Assembly: GCF_041435115.1 (NCBI RefSeq)
Contig: NZ_CP108046.1
Coordinates: 10,540,001-10,604,000, forward strand
Direction: 5' to 3'
From: Streptomyces sp. NBC_00289
GTDB lineage: Bacteria; Actinomycetota; Actinomycetes; Streptomycetales; Streptomycetaceae
Length of the DNA: 64,000 nt
This document shows, one piece after another, positions 52,881 through 61,155 of the stretch. The position numbers and the translations under genes were made by a program. The first letter of the stretch is position 1, and each line of letters starts with the position of its first letter. Under the pieces are notes generated by a model. The model was not told where the DNA came from. It ran no database searches and saw only the letters and a program-made list of their open reading frames with translations.

Positions 52881-55570
52881 CAGACGGTTTCCTTCGGACG
52901 GGTCTGTGCGGCCTCACCGGCGAGCGGCTCCGGGACCGTGGGGGAGGCAGTGCTCGTGCGGCGTCCTGGCGTGGTGGTGATGGAGGTGGTGATGCGCTCG
53001 ATGCGGGGGATGGAGACCTTGATGCGGCCGGTGTTCTGCCGCGGGCAGGTCAGCAGGAACTCGCCCTCCCGGCCCTTCTGGCCGACGGGGGACAGGCCAG
53101 TGGTCACCAGCCGCAGCAGCTCGCCGTCATTCGGGTCGAGGCCGACGAACTCCAGGCCGCGACGGGCGCGTTCACGGTCGGCGGTGCGGGCGAGGGCCCG
53201 GTAGGCCATCAGGCCGCGGTCGGGGCCGAGTTCCTCGGCGTCGTGCGAGCCGGCCAACAGGCCGGCGCCGTGCTTGCGGCCGTCGTGGAGGATCTCGTGG
53301 ACCAGGGCCGTGCCTTCCGCGGACGAGGTCAGCCAGTACAGCTCGTCCAGGACCACCGCGGTGAACCGCTCGGGGTCCTCGAACGCGGTCTGCCGGGCGA
53401 TCGCGGCGATCAGGTAGAGGACCGCCCGGCCGATCAGCGCCTCCAGCGGCTGCTGGTGCAGGATCTCGGGGTTGGCGAACGCGGCCTTCGGGGGCAGCTT
53501 CAGACCCGTGGTGGTGATCACGATCATGTCGGAGGCGCTGGAGGCGTCCAGCCGCACCGGCGGCAGCTTCGGGTCGAAGACCATCGCCGCTAGGGAGTTG
53601 GTGGCGACGACCCGGATGAGGCCGGCGAGGGTCGCGGCCGCGTCCTGCCGCTTGCCCGCCTCGCGCGTCGCCATCTCCTCGAGGACCTCAAGGACGCGGT
53701 GCATGGACGGCTCGGGACCGGCGGCGGCCTGTTCGACGGCGTGGTGGAGGACCTCGCCGCTGGTGCTCATCGGGCCGATGCCGAGCTGCAGGGTGAGGTA
53801 GGACAGGGCGTAGTGACGGCCCTCGGGCCCGTCGAACATGCGCAGCGGGTCGATGGACACCTCGGCCTGCGCGGCGTCGATGATCTGGACGCGGCCCTTG
53901 GCCGCGGTGCGGGCGAAGGTCGCCCACTCGCGGACCGGGGTGCGGTCGATGCAGATCGCGCAGCCGCCGCGCGCCCACACCGCTTCCGCGATCAGCTTCT
54001 GCAGGACGCTCTTGCCCGCGCCGAGGTCACCGACGATGCCCATGGAGGCGGACGCGTCGACCTTGGGCGCATCCGCCACGTTGATCATGACGGGGCGAGT
54101 GGTGCCGCAGTCCAGGTCGATGCCGAGGAACATGCCGTTGGGGTCGCCGACCTCGGCAGCGGTGAAGGCCCCGGAAAGCGCCCAGTCCTCGGAGACCTGG
54201 TGCTGGGTGAACTCCCTAACGACACCCGGCCGTACCGTGCCGGGCAGCCCCAGGGTGAACAGGGCCTCCTGCAGGCCGGCCGGCCGGACGGCCCGGTAGT
54301 CGGCGCCACCGAGCAGCGCGGCCAGGGCGCGGGCCCGGGCGTCGCAGACGGCGGCGGTCGGCCCCCACACCGTCAGCACGGTGACGGACTGCACCTCGAC
54401 CTCCACGCTGGTGCGGGAGAGACGGGCATCCAGCTCACCCAGGTCGCGGGCGGCCTCGGTCAAGGACGCGGGCATCCCGGTCGGGCGGGCGTCGTACTGG
54501 TCGGCCTGGTCGATGAGTTCGTTCTTCTTGCGCCGCACCTGGTCGCGGGCCTTCTCCGCAGGCACGAGCGTGAGGTCGACGGTGTAGTCGACGGGAAAGT
54601 CGAGCATCTCCAGTTGGGCGAACAGGTCGGCGGAATCCTGGCTGACCGCGGGCGGGCACTCGGCCAGCGCCAACTGCGCCTGGTAGCCCACCCCGGAGTC
54701 GGACTCGATCTGCAGCCAGCGCCGTCCCAGCGGCGAGCCGGTGTTCACCCGCCACCAGGCCTTCCGCCCGGATCGTGTGATCTGCCTAGCGCTCTTGAGC
54801 TCGTCGACGTCGTCGAGTTCGAGGTCGATGCCGCCTTCCTGCAGGCGCACCTGGCCGAGGTCGGCGTAGCTGGGGGAGCGCAGCACCCCGTCTCGGAGCT
54901 GCCCGCCGTACAACTCGCTGGTCTCGGCCTCCGCCAGCAGCGGCTCGGCAAGGCCGCGGTGCAGGGCGTGCTGGATCATCCACACGATCTCCGCCGGGCG
55001 GGCCGGGCGGAAAGCGATGCCGCCGGCGAGCGCAGCCTCCACCCGCGAGGCCTGCTCGCGATACGCACTCACCTCGCGCCGCGCCACCGGCGCCGGCCGC
55101 ATGCCCAGCATCGGAGCGACCTCGGCCCACGCCGCACCGAGCGACGCCGACACCTGCAGGCCGCCTGTTTCGGTCTGCAGGGGCACGGCCAGCCACAAGG
55201 TGCGGCGGTGCATCTCCTGGTCGTCGAGTAGGTCGAGGGCGGCCTCGACATTCTCCACCCACGGGTGCCGGCCCGCACCGGGTGCCTGCTCGGCCGGCTC
55301 GATGCCCTCGATCATCCTGAGGGCTATCTCGCCCGGGTCGACCTGGGCGCACATGCCGTACAGGCGCGGGGCCCCGGACAGCGAGCGCACCAAGTGGGTG
55401 ATCTTGGCGAGTTGTTCGTCGCGGACGGGGGCGGGCACGTAGGTGCCCTGGACGGTCTCCTCGCGGCGTCCCTGCGCGTCCGGGCCCGGGTGCAGGCGGT
55501 AGATCGCCCACACGCTGCCCTGCGTCGACCACACCAGGTGCCCGGCGATGTGACGGATGGGAACCCTCAC
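52880..55570 (-). CDS. VirB4/TraC-like conjugation ATPase
   Basis: An 896-residue ATPase. The GTG at 55570 overlaps the stop of the previous gene by four bases and is preferred; a reading to 56179 crosses a different gene in another frame. The N-terminal domain (to about 480) is VirB4-like: SVWAIYRLHPGPDAQGRREE, GLQEALFTLGLPGTVRPGVV. Walker A is SMGIVGDLGAGKSVLQKLIA (GDLGAGKS at 514-521); Walker B is FTAVVLDELYWLTSSAEGTA (736-750). Also seen are SYLTLQLGIGPMSTSGEVLH and the sensor-like GLLAGSHDAEELGPDRGLMA. It powers pilus/channel assembly. Confidence 0.9.
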   Translation of the reverse strand: MRVPIRHIAGHLVWSTQGSVWAIYRLHPGPDAQGRREETVQGTYVPAPVRDEQLAKITHLVRSLSGAPRLYGMCAQVDPGEIALRMIEGIEPAEQAPGAGRHPWVENVEAALDLLDDQEMHRRTLWLAVPLQTETGGLQVSASLGAAWAEVAPMLGMRPAPVARREVSAYREQASRVEAALAGGIAFRPARPAEIVWMIQHALHRGLAEPLLAEAETSELYGGQLRDGVLRSPSYADLGQVRLQEGGIDLELDDVDELKSARQITRSGRKAWWRVNTGSPLGRRWLQIESDSGVGYQAQLALAECPPAVSQDSADLFAQLEMLDFPVDYTVDLTLVPAEKARDQVRRKKNELIDQADQYDARPTGMPASLTEAARDLGELDARLSRTSVEVEVQSVTVLTVWGPTAAVCDARARALAALLGGADYRAVRPAGLQEALFTLGLPGTVRPGVVREFTQHQVSEDWALSGAFTAAEVGDPNGMFLGIDLDCGTTRPVMINVADAPKVDASASMGIVGDLGAGKSVLQKLIAEAVWARGGCAICIDRTPVREWATFARTAAKGRVQIIDAAQAEVSIDPLRMFDGPEGRHYALSYLTLQLGIGPMSTSGEVLHHAVEQAAAGPEPSMHRVLEVLEEMATREAGKRQDAAATLAGLIRVVATNSLAAMVFDPKLPPVRLDASSASDMIVITTTGLKLPPKAAFANPEILHQQPLEALIGRAVLYLIAAIARQTAFEDPERFTAVVLDELYWLTSSAEGTALVHEILHDGRKHGAGLLAGSHDAEELGPDRGLMAYRALARTADRERARRGLEFVGLDPNDGELLRLVTTGLSPVGQKGREGEFLLTCPRQNTGRIKVSIPRIERITTSITTTPGRRTSTASPTVPEPLAGEAAQTRPKETV

Positions 55571-56148
55571 CGCGCACCCCCTTGCTGGGCGAGCGCGAGC
55601 AGCTGCTGCACGCCCGACACCGGCCCTGCCGCTGCTGCGGGAGCAACCGCCGGTGTGCGGCGGGGTGCGGTCGAGCGGGCTGTGGCCGGGCTCGGGTGCG
55701 GCGCCCGGGCTGGACGCCGCTGCACCGTACGGGAGGGTGCGGCCTGCGCAGCGGGGACGGGCGGGGGCGTGTCCTCGATGGTGAAGCCGCCGACAAGCGG
55801 GTGGGCAGCGCGGTCGCGGGCGGCGCGCCCGCCGATCCGCCCACCGCGGGGCTGCCAGCCGAGCAGCACCCAGCCGAGCGCGGCCTGCATTGGGGCACGG
55901 CCCCGGACCTTCGGCCGGCGCACCATCCAGATGACCAGGCCCCACCCGACGATGGGGACCGGCCCCATCCACGACCACCAGCTGATCGTCTTGACCAGAA
56001 GGAAGCCGCCGCCGACGGCGACCGCGATCTGCGCGGGCGTGTACGGGCCGAGCGGGATCTTCCAGTCGGCAACCTTGCCCAGCACCCACGGGTGGCGGCG
56101 GGCGGAGGTGTAGAAGCGGCCCACCCGTGCCGCGGCGGCCGCGCTCAC
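55567..56148 (-). CDS. VirB3/TcpE-like small membrane subunit (putative)
   Basis: A 193-residue protein with two hydrophobic helices close together (residues about 42-55 and 65-82; PAQIAVAVGGGFLLVKTISW, MGPVPIVGWGLVIWMVRRPK), the hairpin typical of VirB3/PrgI/TcpE components that sit in front of virB4. A long Pro/Ala/Arg-rich C-terminal tail follows. Location immediately upstream of virB4, with ATGA overlap, supports this. Sequence alone does not distinguish VirB3 from TcpE. Confidence 0.65.
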   Translation of the reverse strand: MSAAAAARVGRFYTSARRHPWVLGKVADWKIPLGPYTPAQIAVAVGGGFLLVKTISWWSWMGPVPIVGWGLVIWMVRRPKVRGRAPMQAALGWVLLGWQPRGGRIGGRAARDRAAHPLVGGFTIEDTPPPVPAAQAAPSRTVQRRPARAPHPSPATARSTAPRRTPAVAPAAAAGPVSGVQQLLALAQQGGAR

Positions 56149-56486
56149 AGCCAGCCCCCGACACCCGGCGAGTGGTCACGCGAGGCCGGGAGCTCGGACC
56201 GGACGACCCCAGGAACAGCGGGCGCGCCCTTGGACGGGTTCTTCACCTCGTCGGTGAACATGTTCGCAAGCTCGTTGCGCGAGTTGTACAGACCGAGCGC
56301 GATCACCATCAGGAGCAGGGCGCCGATCCCCGCCTTCAGTGAGAACTTCTGGATCATGATGACGACGACCAGGCAGATCAGACCGGCCTGAAGACCCTTC
56401 GTCGCCCACTCCTTGAACATGTTGATCCAGCTATTGCCGAGATCGTCCAGCTGGCCGGCGAGCATCAGGCTGTGCACGGTGTTCAT
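56145..56486 (-). CDS. VirB2/TcpD-like small membrane protein (putative)
   Basis: A 113-residue protein. ATG 56486 is the start (MNTVHSLMLAGQLDDLGNSW). Hydrophobic helices at about 35-50 (LICLVVVIMIQKF) and 55-70 (GIGALLLMVIALGLY) form the compact two-TM pattern of VirB2-type pilins or TcpD. The C-terminus is soluble. It overlaps both neighbours by four bases. It may be the pilin or a channel-lining subunit of the transfer system. Confidence 0.6.
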   Translation of the reverse strand: MNTVHSLMLAGQLDDLGNSWINMFKEWATKGLQAGLICLVVVIMIQKFSLKAGIGALLLMVIALGLYNSRNELANMFTDEVKNPSKGAPAVPGVVRSELPASRDHSPGVGGWL

Positions 56487-57415
56487 CGGGCACCCCCGTC
56501 CTGAGCCGTGCCGGACTGAAGCGCGGCGACTTCCCACCGGCCCGATCGGGCCTTGAGCGTGAGCTCGTAGCCCAGCGGCCACCGGCCGGTCGCGTCCCGG
56601 GCTTCCACCGAGGCGAGGACCCGCACCTTCGTGCCGTCCGCCGGTACCTGCTCGGCGGCCGCGGCCTCCTCGATGGCGGACACCTGCTGAACGGCGACAG
56701 CGGTGTAGGGGGCGGGGGAGACGGCGGTGAGCTTCACGCCGGGCGCGAGGTAGCGGTCGACTTCGCCGGCACCCGTCAGGTAGGCGGTGAGGAACTCTCC
56801 GACCGCGGACGAAAGATCACCGTCCGAGACGGTCACGGCGTACGACGACTTCGGAACCTCGGCCCGGGCCGGGCCGGCCACCACGCCGGGCGCACCGGTC
56901 ACCGTGAACGAGGAGCCCGTGCTGTCGGAGGCCACCGGCACGACGTAGTACCGCACCGATCCGTTGGCGTATTGCGCAGCCACCGTCACCGTCCACGCGC
57001 CGGTGCCGCGCTGCGCACTGCGCACCGCCGTCACGGACTGAGGCGCCGATTGCGCATCGGCGGCCGGGTCGGGCAGTTCGACGTCTGGCGCCATCGACTG
57101 CGCAAGTCGCGCCTGCGCACTCGTCTCGTCGTTCGCGTCGCTGCGCAGCCACGCGCTGATGAACACCTGCGCATAGCCGCCCGGATTGGTGGCGGCCGTC
57201 GCGGTGCGCACGGCGGTGGGCTTGGTCGCGGGGGCCGCCGCGACCGTGGTCGGGGTGGAGGCGACGGCGACGCACAGGGCGATGGGGCCGGCCGCGATGA
57301 CGGTCCAGACCGCCACGCGTGAGAGGCGTACGCGGCGGCGCATCGCCTCCAGCCGGGCGCCGGCCGCCATCGGAGCAGCGGCCTCGCTCTGTGAGGCCTG
57401 CTTGCCAGGGGACAT
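56483..57415 (-). CDS. TcpC/VirB8-like conjugation protein
   Basis: A 310-residue protein. ATG 57415 lies seven bases after GGGAG. One TM helix (VWTVIAAGPIALCVAVAS, residues about 37-54), then two tandem NTF2-like periplasmic-type domains: first about 78-180 (YAQVFISAWLRSDANDETSA), second about 205-305 (SAVGEFLTAYLTGAGEVDRY, AVQQVSAIEEAAAAEQVPAD). This is the TcpC/Orf13 architecture of Gram-positive conjugation systems. It is the first gene of the minus-strand transfer operon. Its 5' third carries nine TGCGCA palindromes (56973-57210), unusual for coding DNA. Confidence 0.8.
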   Translation of the reverse strand: MSPGKQASQSEAAAPMAAGARLEAMRRRVRLSRVAVWTVIAAGPIALCVAVASTPTTVAAAPATKPTAVRTATAATNPGGYAQVFISAWLRSDANDETSAQARLAQSMAPDVELPDPAADAQSAPQSVTAVRSAQRGTGAWTVTVAAQYANGSVRYYVVPVASDSTGSSFTVTGAPGVVAGPARAEVPKSSYAVTVSDGDLSSAVGEFLTAYLTGAGEVDRYLAPGVKLTAVSPAPYTAVAVQQVSAIEEAAAAEQVPADGTKVRVLASVEARDATGRWPLGYELTLKARSGRWEVAALQSGTAQDGGAR

Positions 57416-57867
57416 GGTCAAACTCCCAGGTCAGAACGGATGTTGCTGACCTCGAGAAAACCCGGCGACCCCGACCCGACCACCGACCATGAACCCCCGA
57501 CCATGGTCACGATGGGGACACGAAGTCCATGGTCGGGGTCATGGTCGGCCCGACCATGACCCCGACCATGGGTAAGCCGGGAGCCGGTGACGGCCCATCG
57601 TGTCCGGCGCACGTTCCCCTGACCGGCGACCGCTGTGCGATCACCTGCCGCCCGACCACGGGGCCCCCAACGCGATGCGCAGACGGAAGCCGACCGGGCC
57701 GCGACAGACACCTGCGCAGTGCGCCAGAGGGGCCTGCGCAAGAGAAGATCAGGGAACTCGGGGCGACTGCGCAGCGGCTCCAGCACAACTCGACTGCGCA
57801 GGATCCTCGACCGGTTGCGCAGGCCGATTGCGCAAAGCCCGTCCGCGGCTGCGCAGTCGGCTGCGCA
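56973..57867. repeat. TGCGCA palindrome array (18 copies)
   Basis: Eighteen TGCGCA hexamers in 895 bp. Nine lie in the tcpC-like gene (start positions 56973, 57012, 57019, 57051, 57099, 57114, 57142, 57168, 57205). Nine lie in the intergenic region (57676, 57713, 57735, 57768, 57795, 57816, 57829, 57850, 57862). At about 70 percent GC roughly 0.3 would be expected by chance. Common flanks are CTGCGCAG/A. It resembles an iteron or operator array. Confidence 0.85.
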
Positions 57868-57913
57868 ATCACTGAGCGCCCGGGCTGAAGGTGCCGTGGT
57901 CGGCCCGACCATG
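57483..57913. repeat. CCGACCATG box cluster
   Basis: Seven copies of CCGACCATG or its complement CATGGTCGG: 57483, 57497, 57528 (inverted), 57540 (inverted), 57550, 57562 and 57905. Variants (CCGACCACG, TGGTCGGG) continue to about 57990. They flank the intergenic TGCGCA array. Confidence 0.85.
57527..57571. promoter_or_regulatory. 45-bp perfect palindrome, candidate oriT/operator
   Basis: Two 22-bp arms, perfect reverse complements, with a single central base. The left arm begins CCATGGTCGGGGTCATGG. It contains four CCGACCATG boxes. It lies in the divergent spacer between the tcpC-like and HTH genes. It may be a relaxase nick-site hairpin, a dimer-of-dimers operator or a replication cruciform; sequence alone does not decide. 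Confidence 0.6.
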
Positions 57914-58121
57914 AGCCCGACCACGGCAGCTAGCCGGCTCCGTTGCCGGATCGTGACCGATGGTCGGGGCTCGTGGCCGTCAGCCTGGTCGGGGTCGGCG
58001 GGTGAGCTGACGCCATGGAACACACGCACGCCTCCACGCCCAGGACGACCGACCGCCCCACCCTGGCGGGCTCGGTGTGCCGCCGTGGCCACTGCGCTCG
58101 GCAGGCGTCGGGGGCAGGGCG

Positions 58122-59564
58122 GTGAGCCGCTTCGGGCCGGGGATCCGCCGGGGTGCCATGGCGGCCGATCAGTTCACCCAGATCGCCAACGCGCTGTTCC
58201 GTGACTCCGGGCTGTCCTTCAAAGCCAAGGGGATCTTCGGGTACGTCTCTACGCACAGGAACGGCTGGCAGGTGACGGTCACCGATCTCGTCCGCCTGGG
58301 CCCGGATGGACGGGAAGCGGTTCGCACCGGCCTGCAGGAGCTCGAGGCGCACGGCTACCTGATCCGTGAGCGTCTGCGCCGCCCGGATGGCACCCTCGGC
58401 GAGATCGTCTACTGCATCACGGACCGCCCGGCCACCTTGGACATCGCGCTGATCGAAGCCGGCTTGATGGTCACGGCCTCCGACGCCGAGCACGCCGCCG
58501 GCCTTCCGCCGGGCATCCGGCGGGGCGTCATGGCGGCCGATCAGTTCACCCAGATCGCCAACGGGCTCTTCCGCGACACCCAGTTGTCCTTCAAGGCCAA
58601 GGGTCTGTTCGGACTGCTTTCCACGCATCGGGACGGCTGGCGGATGACCGTCTCTGACATCGCACGTCGTGGCCGCGACGGTGACTCAGCCGTCAAGAGC
58701 GGGCTGAGGGAGCTGGAGAAGCAGGGCTTCCTGGTGCGGGAACGCGAGCGCGGCCCAGACGGCACCCTCGGTGCGGCCGCGTACTTCCTCACCGACCTGC
58801 CCGCTCTGCAAAGCAGCAGGTCACAACCAGAGTCGGGTTTTCCACCAGTGGATAAACCTACGTTGGCTGATCGGTCCACTAAGAACACCAACAGAAAGAA
58901 GACCACTCAGCAGAACACCAGACCCCTCCGTCCGTGCCGCGGCGACGCGTCGCGAACACAGGGACGGACCAACCAGCCGGCCACACCGACGTCCCCGCCG
59001 ACCGCGCCATCGGCGGACGAGATGCACCCGGGGATCCGGCTGCTGCTCGAACTCGGGGCGGCTCGCCCCGAGCTGCTGCTGACCGGGCAGGCGCTGACCG
59101 ACCAAGGCCGCGTCGTGACCGTGATGCTGGAATCCGGCTGGAGCCGCGAGCAGCTGCGGCACGTCATCGCCGCCCGGCCCCTGCCTCATCCGGTACGGAC
59201 TACGGTCGGCGCGATCATCGCGGCCCGCCTGCGCGCCGCCCAGGCCTACCCGCCGCCCACCCTCGCGGCTGACCACCAAGACGCACCGGTGTGGGACGAC
59301 CCGCCGCCGCAGCCGATGAGCGGCTCCGCCGCCGCGCGCACGGTGAGCGAGGCCCTGACCTACCGGGCTCTGACCGAATGCGCCGGCTGCGGCGTTCCCG
59401 GAACCGCCCCCGGCGAGGACCTCTGCCCGGCCTGCCTCGGCTGGCCACTCTGCCGCACCTGCCCCGGCCCCACACCCCGCCGCGCCCACCCCGAAGGCGA
59501 CGGCCGCTGCACCACGTGCGCCTCCGCCCTGACAGACCACCACCTGGAAGGAAGCACCTCGTGA
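58122..59564 (+). CDS. Duplicated winged-helix DNA-binding protein
   Basis: A 480-residue protein starting at GTG 58122 downstream of GGCAGGGC. Two tandem copies of a winged-helix domain: residues about 14-110 and about 138-234, both beginning MAADQFTQIAN (58158 and 58529 in DNA), with DSGLSFKAKGIFGYVSTHRN and DTQLSFKAKGLFGLLSTHRD. A linker rich in Thr/Asn/Lys follows (GTKs absent; NTNRKKTTQQN). The C-terminus has a helical region and a zinc-ribbon (CAGCGVPGTAPGEDLCPACL, CRTCPGP, CTTCAS). It diverges from tcpC across the repeat region, so it is a good candidate for the protein that binds the TGCGCA or CCGACCATG sites. Confidence 0.8.
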   Translation: MSRFGPGIRRGAMAADQFTQIANALFRDSGLSFKAKGIFGYVSTHRNGWQVTVTDLVRLGPDGREAVRTGLQELEAHGYLIRERLRRPDGTLGEIVYCITDRPATLDIALIEAGLMVTASDAEHAAGLPPGIRRGVMAADQFTQIANGLFRDTQLSFKAKGLFGLLSTHRDGWRMTVSDIARRGRDGDSAVKSGLRELEKQGFLVRERERGPDGTLGAAAYFLTDLPALQSSRSQPESGFPPVDKPTLADRSTKNTNRKKTTQQNTRPLRPCRGDASRTQGRTNQPATPTSPPTAPSADEMHPGIRLLLELGAARPELLLTGQALTDQGRVVTVMLESGWSREQLRHVIAARPLPHPVRTTVGAIIAARLRAAQAYPPPTLAADHQDAPVWDDPPPQPMSGSAAARTVSEALTYRALTECAGCGVPGTAPGEDLCPACLGWPLCRTCPGPTPRRAHPEGDGRCTTCASALTDHHLEGSTS

Positions 59565-59640
59565 CGGACACACTCCACACACCGACGCCACCGACCGCAG
59601 CTGCGCATCACGAGCACCCCTTCACCGGTGATCCGGGGCG

Positions 59641-60990
59641 GTGGGAGAAGGAACGCTCCCGCGCCCTGCGAACCGGACACGTCCCAGGCCACACCTGCTC
59701 GGCAGCCTGCGAGCCCGTATCGTCCACGAGCGCACCCCATGGGGATGGCTCGCCTGGACCGTGCCCGGCGACGGCAGCCCGCCCGAGATCCCCCACCGGA
59801 TCGCGGTGCTCACTCCAGCCGCCACGCGTACGCAGCGCATTGCCCTGCGCTGGCTGGCCAGGCGCCCCGCCCAGCGCATAGCCCCGGTCAGGATCCCCGG
59901 GTCCCTGCGGTTCTCCACCGCGGCCGTCGCACTCGTCAGTCTGGTTGCCGGCCTGTTCGCTGTGAGCCACGCAGTCCCCGTCGACGTCGCCCTGCCGGCG
60001 ATGCTCCTCGCCCCGCTGCTCGCCGAACACCTGCCCGACCGGCTGGACAGCCGGGCCCGCAAACACGTCCACGTCGTCGAAGGCGACGATGCCTGCCGCT
60101 ACCTGCAGCGCCTCGCCGCCCTGCACACCTCGCTCGTCCAGGCCGCCGCCGGCAGCGACCGCTACGAACTGCGCCGCTCGGCCGAGATCGGCCACAACCT
60201 GCTGTGGGACGCCGCCAGTCTGCTCCAGGCCCGGGACACCCGCGCGGTTTCAGACGGTCTCGTCGCCCGCGAGCGGCTGATGCTGCAACTCGCCCACCAG
60301 GTCGCCCAGCTCATCCAGCGCACCGCCCACGAGGACCAGACCCGCGACCTTGGGCGGCCCCCAGGCCTGCACTCACTGAGCGTCCCGCCGTCGACACCTC
60401 GCCCCATGACCGCTCCACCTCTGAAGGGAACCGTGCTCATGCCCCAGCCCGAATCCGGCCCGGCCGACCGCACCCCGGATGTCTATCTCCTCTTCGCGCA
60501 CGAGCCGTACTACCCCGGCCCCGGAACCCAGGAGATCAACACCACTGTGGTGGCCGCCGACTCGCTGCTCCACCCGCAGGTGCGTCAGCCCGACGGTGCC
60601 CGCATCCACGACCTCCTCACCCAGGGAAGGCAGCCAGGCGAGATCGTCCCGCTGGCCACCCTTACCCACGAACTGAACGGCGGCGCTGACTGGCCGACTG
60701 TCGGCGACTGGGAGAGCGTCACCACCGACCTGCTGCAGCTCGTCCGCTCCGGGGACTGCGATGCCCTCAGCCTCGGCCTGCCCGAGATCGCGCGCGCCCT
60801 CGTCTGCACGGGCCCCCACAGCCACGTCCGCGCCTATGACGCCGCGGCCGACGACTTCGTTGTCTACGGGTCTTCGGAGCGCGCCGCGGTCCTGGACGAA
60901 GCCGGCATGTTCCTCACCGGCATTGCGACCGAGCAGCCATTCTGGCCGGGGGACAGCCTCCTGCCCCCGCTGGTGAGCCGGCGCGCCTGA
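59641..60990 (+). CDS. Membrane protein of unknown function, probable N-terminal frameshift
   Basis: A 449-residue reading starting at GTG 59641. A likelier original start is GTG 59561 (overlapping the HTH gene stop) in another frame: VTDTLHTPTPPTAAAHHEHP and GDPGRWEKERSRALRTGHVP; a one-base loss near 59690 moves the sense to LLGSLRARIVHERTPWGWLA. One strong TM pair follows (FSTAAVALVSLVAGLFAVS; VALPAMLLAPLLAEHL), then a helical region (LQRLAALHTSLVQAAAGSDR, MLQLAHQVAQLIQ). From about residue 265 (GTG/ATG near 60433, preceded by GAAGGG) the sequence changes character (DVYLLFAHEPYYPGPGTQEI), suggesting two fused genes. No function recognised. Confidence 0.55.
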   Translation: MGEGTLPRPANRTRPRPHLLGSLRARIVHERTPWGWLAWTVPGDGSPPEIPHRIAVLTPAATRTQRIALRWLARRPAQRIAPVRIPGSLRFSTAAVALVSLVAGLFAVSHAVPVDVALPAMLLAPLLAEHLPDRLDSRARKHVHVVEGDDACRYLQRLAALHTSLVQAAAGSDRYELRRSAEIGHNLLWDAASLLQARDTRAVSDGLVARERLMLQLAHQVAQLIQRTAHEDQTRDLGRPPGLHSLSVPPSTPRPMTAPPLKGTVLMPQPESGPADRTPDVYLLFAHEPYYPGPGTQEINTTVVAADSLLHPQVRQPDGARIHDLLTQGRQPGEIVPLATLTHELNGGADWPTVGDWESVTTDLLQLVRSGDCDALSLGLPEIARALVCTGPHSHVRAYDAAADDFVVYGSSERAAVLDEAGMFLTGIATEQPFWPGDSLLPPLVSRRA

Positions 60991-61025
60991 GGGAGATGAG
61001 CCTGGCCGCAGTGAGGGGAGCGGAC

Positions 61026-61121
61026 ATGTTCGGATACGAATCGCGTGCCGTCTGGGCAGAACTGCGGCGCATGCTGCATCGGCTCGTCCACCGCCGTGAG
61101 GGCGGCCCGCCTGCCCTGTGA
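61026..61121 (+). CDS. 31-residue small protein
   Basis: ATG 61026 with GGGGAG five bases upstream; the product is MFGYESRAVWAELRRMLHRL followed by VHRREGGPPAL. Short proteins starting MFGYE with basic amphipathic helices occur in Streptomyces, as I recall. It ends six bases before a strong terminator. An upstream in-frame ATG at 60996 lies too close to its own GGGAG. Confidence 0.5.
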   Translation: MFGYESRAVWAELRRMLHRLVHRREGGPPAL

Positions 61122-61126
61122 ACGCC

Positions 61127-61155
61127 GACGCCCCAGGCCATCTGCCTGGGGCGTC
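61127..61155. terminator. Bidirectional hairpin terminator
   Basis: An 11-bp stem, GACGCCCCAGG with CCTGGGGCGTC, loop CCATCTG. It lies between the plus-strand small gene and the convergent PP-loop gene. No U-run, as usual in Streptomyces. Confidence 0.75.

Noticed and set aside
55570..56179. Extended N-terminus for the VirB4-like ATPase
   Set aside because: The stretch belongs to the VirB3/TcpE-like gene in another frame; GTG 55570 with ATGA overlap is the natural start.
57527..57571. The 45-bp palindrome as a simple terminator
   Set aside because: It lies between divergent genes, contains repeated CCGACCATG boxes and is not at a gene end; an operator or oriT role fits better, though unproved.
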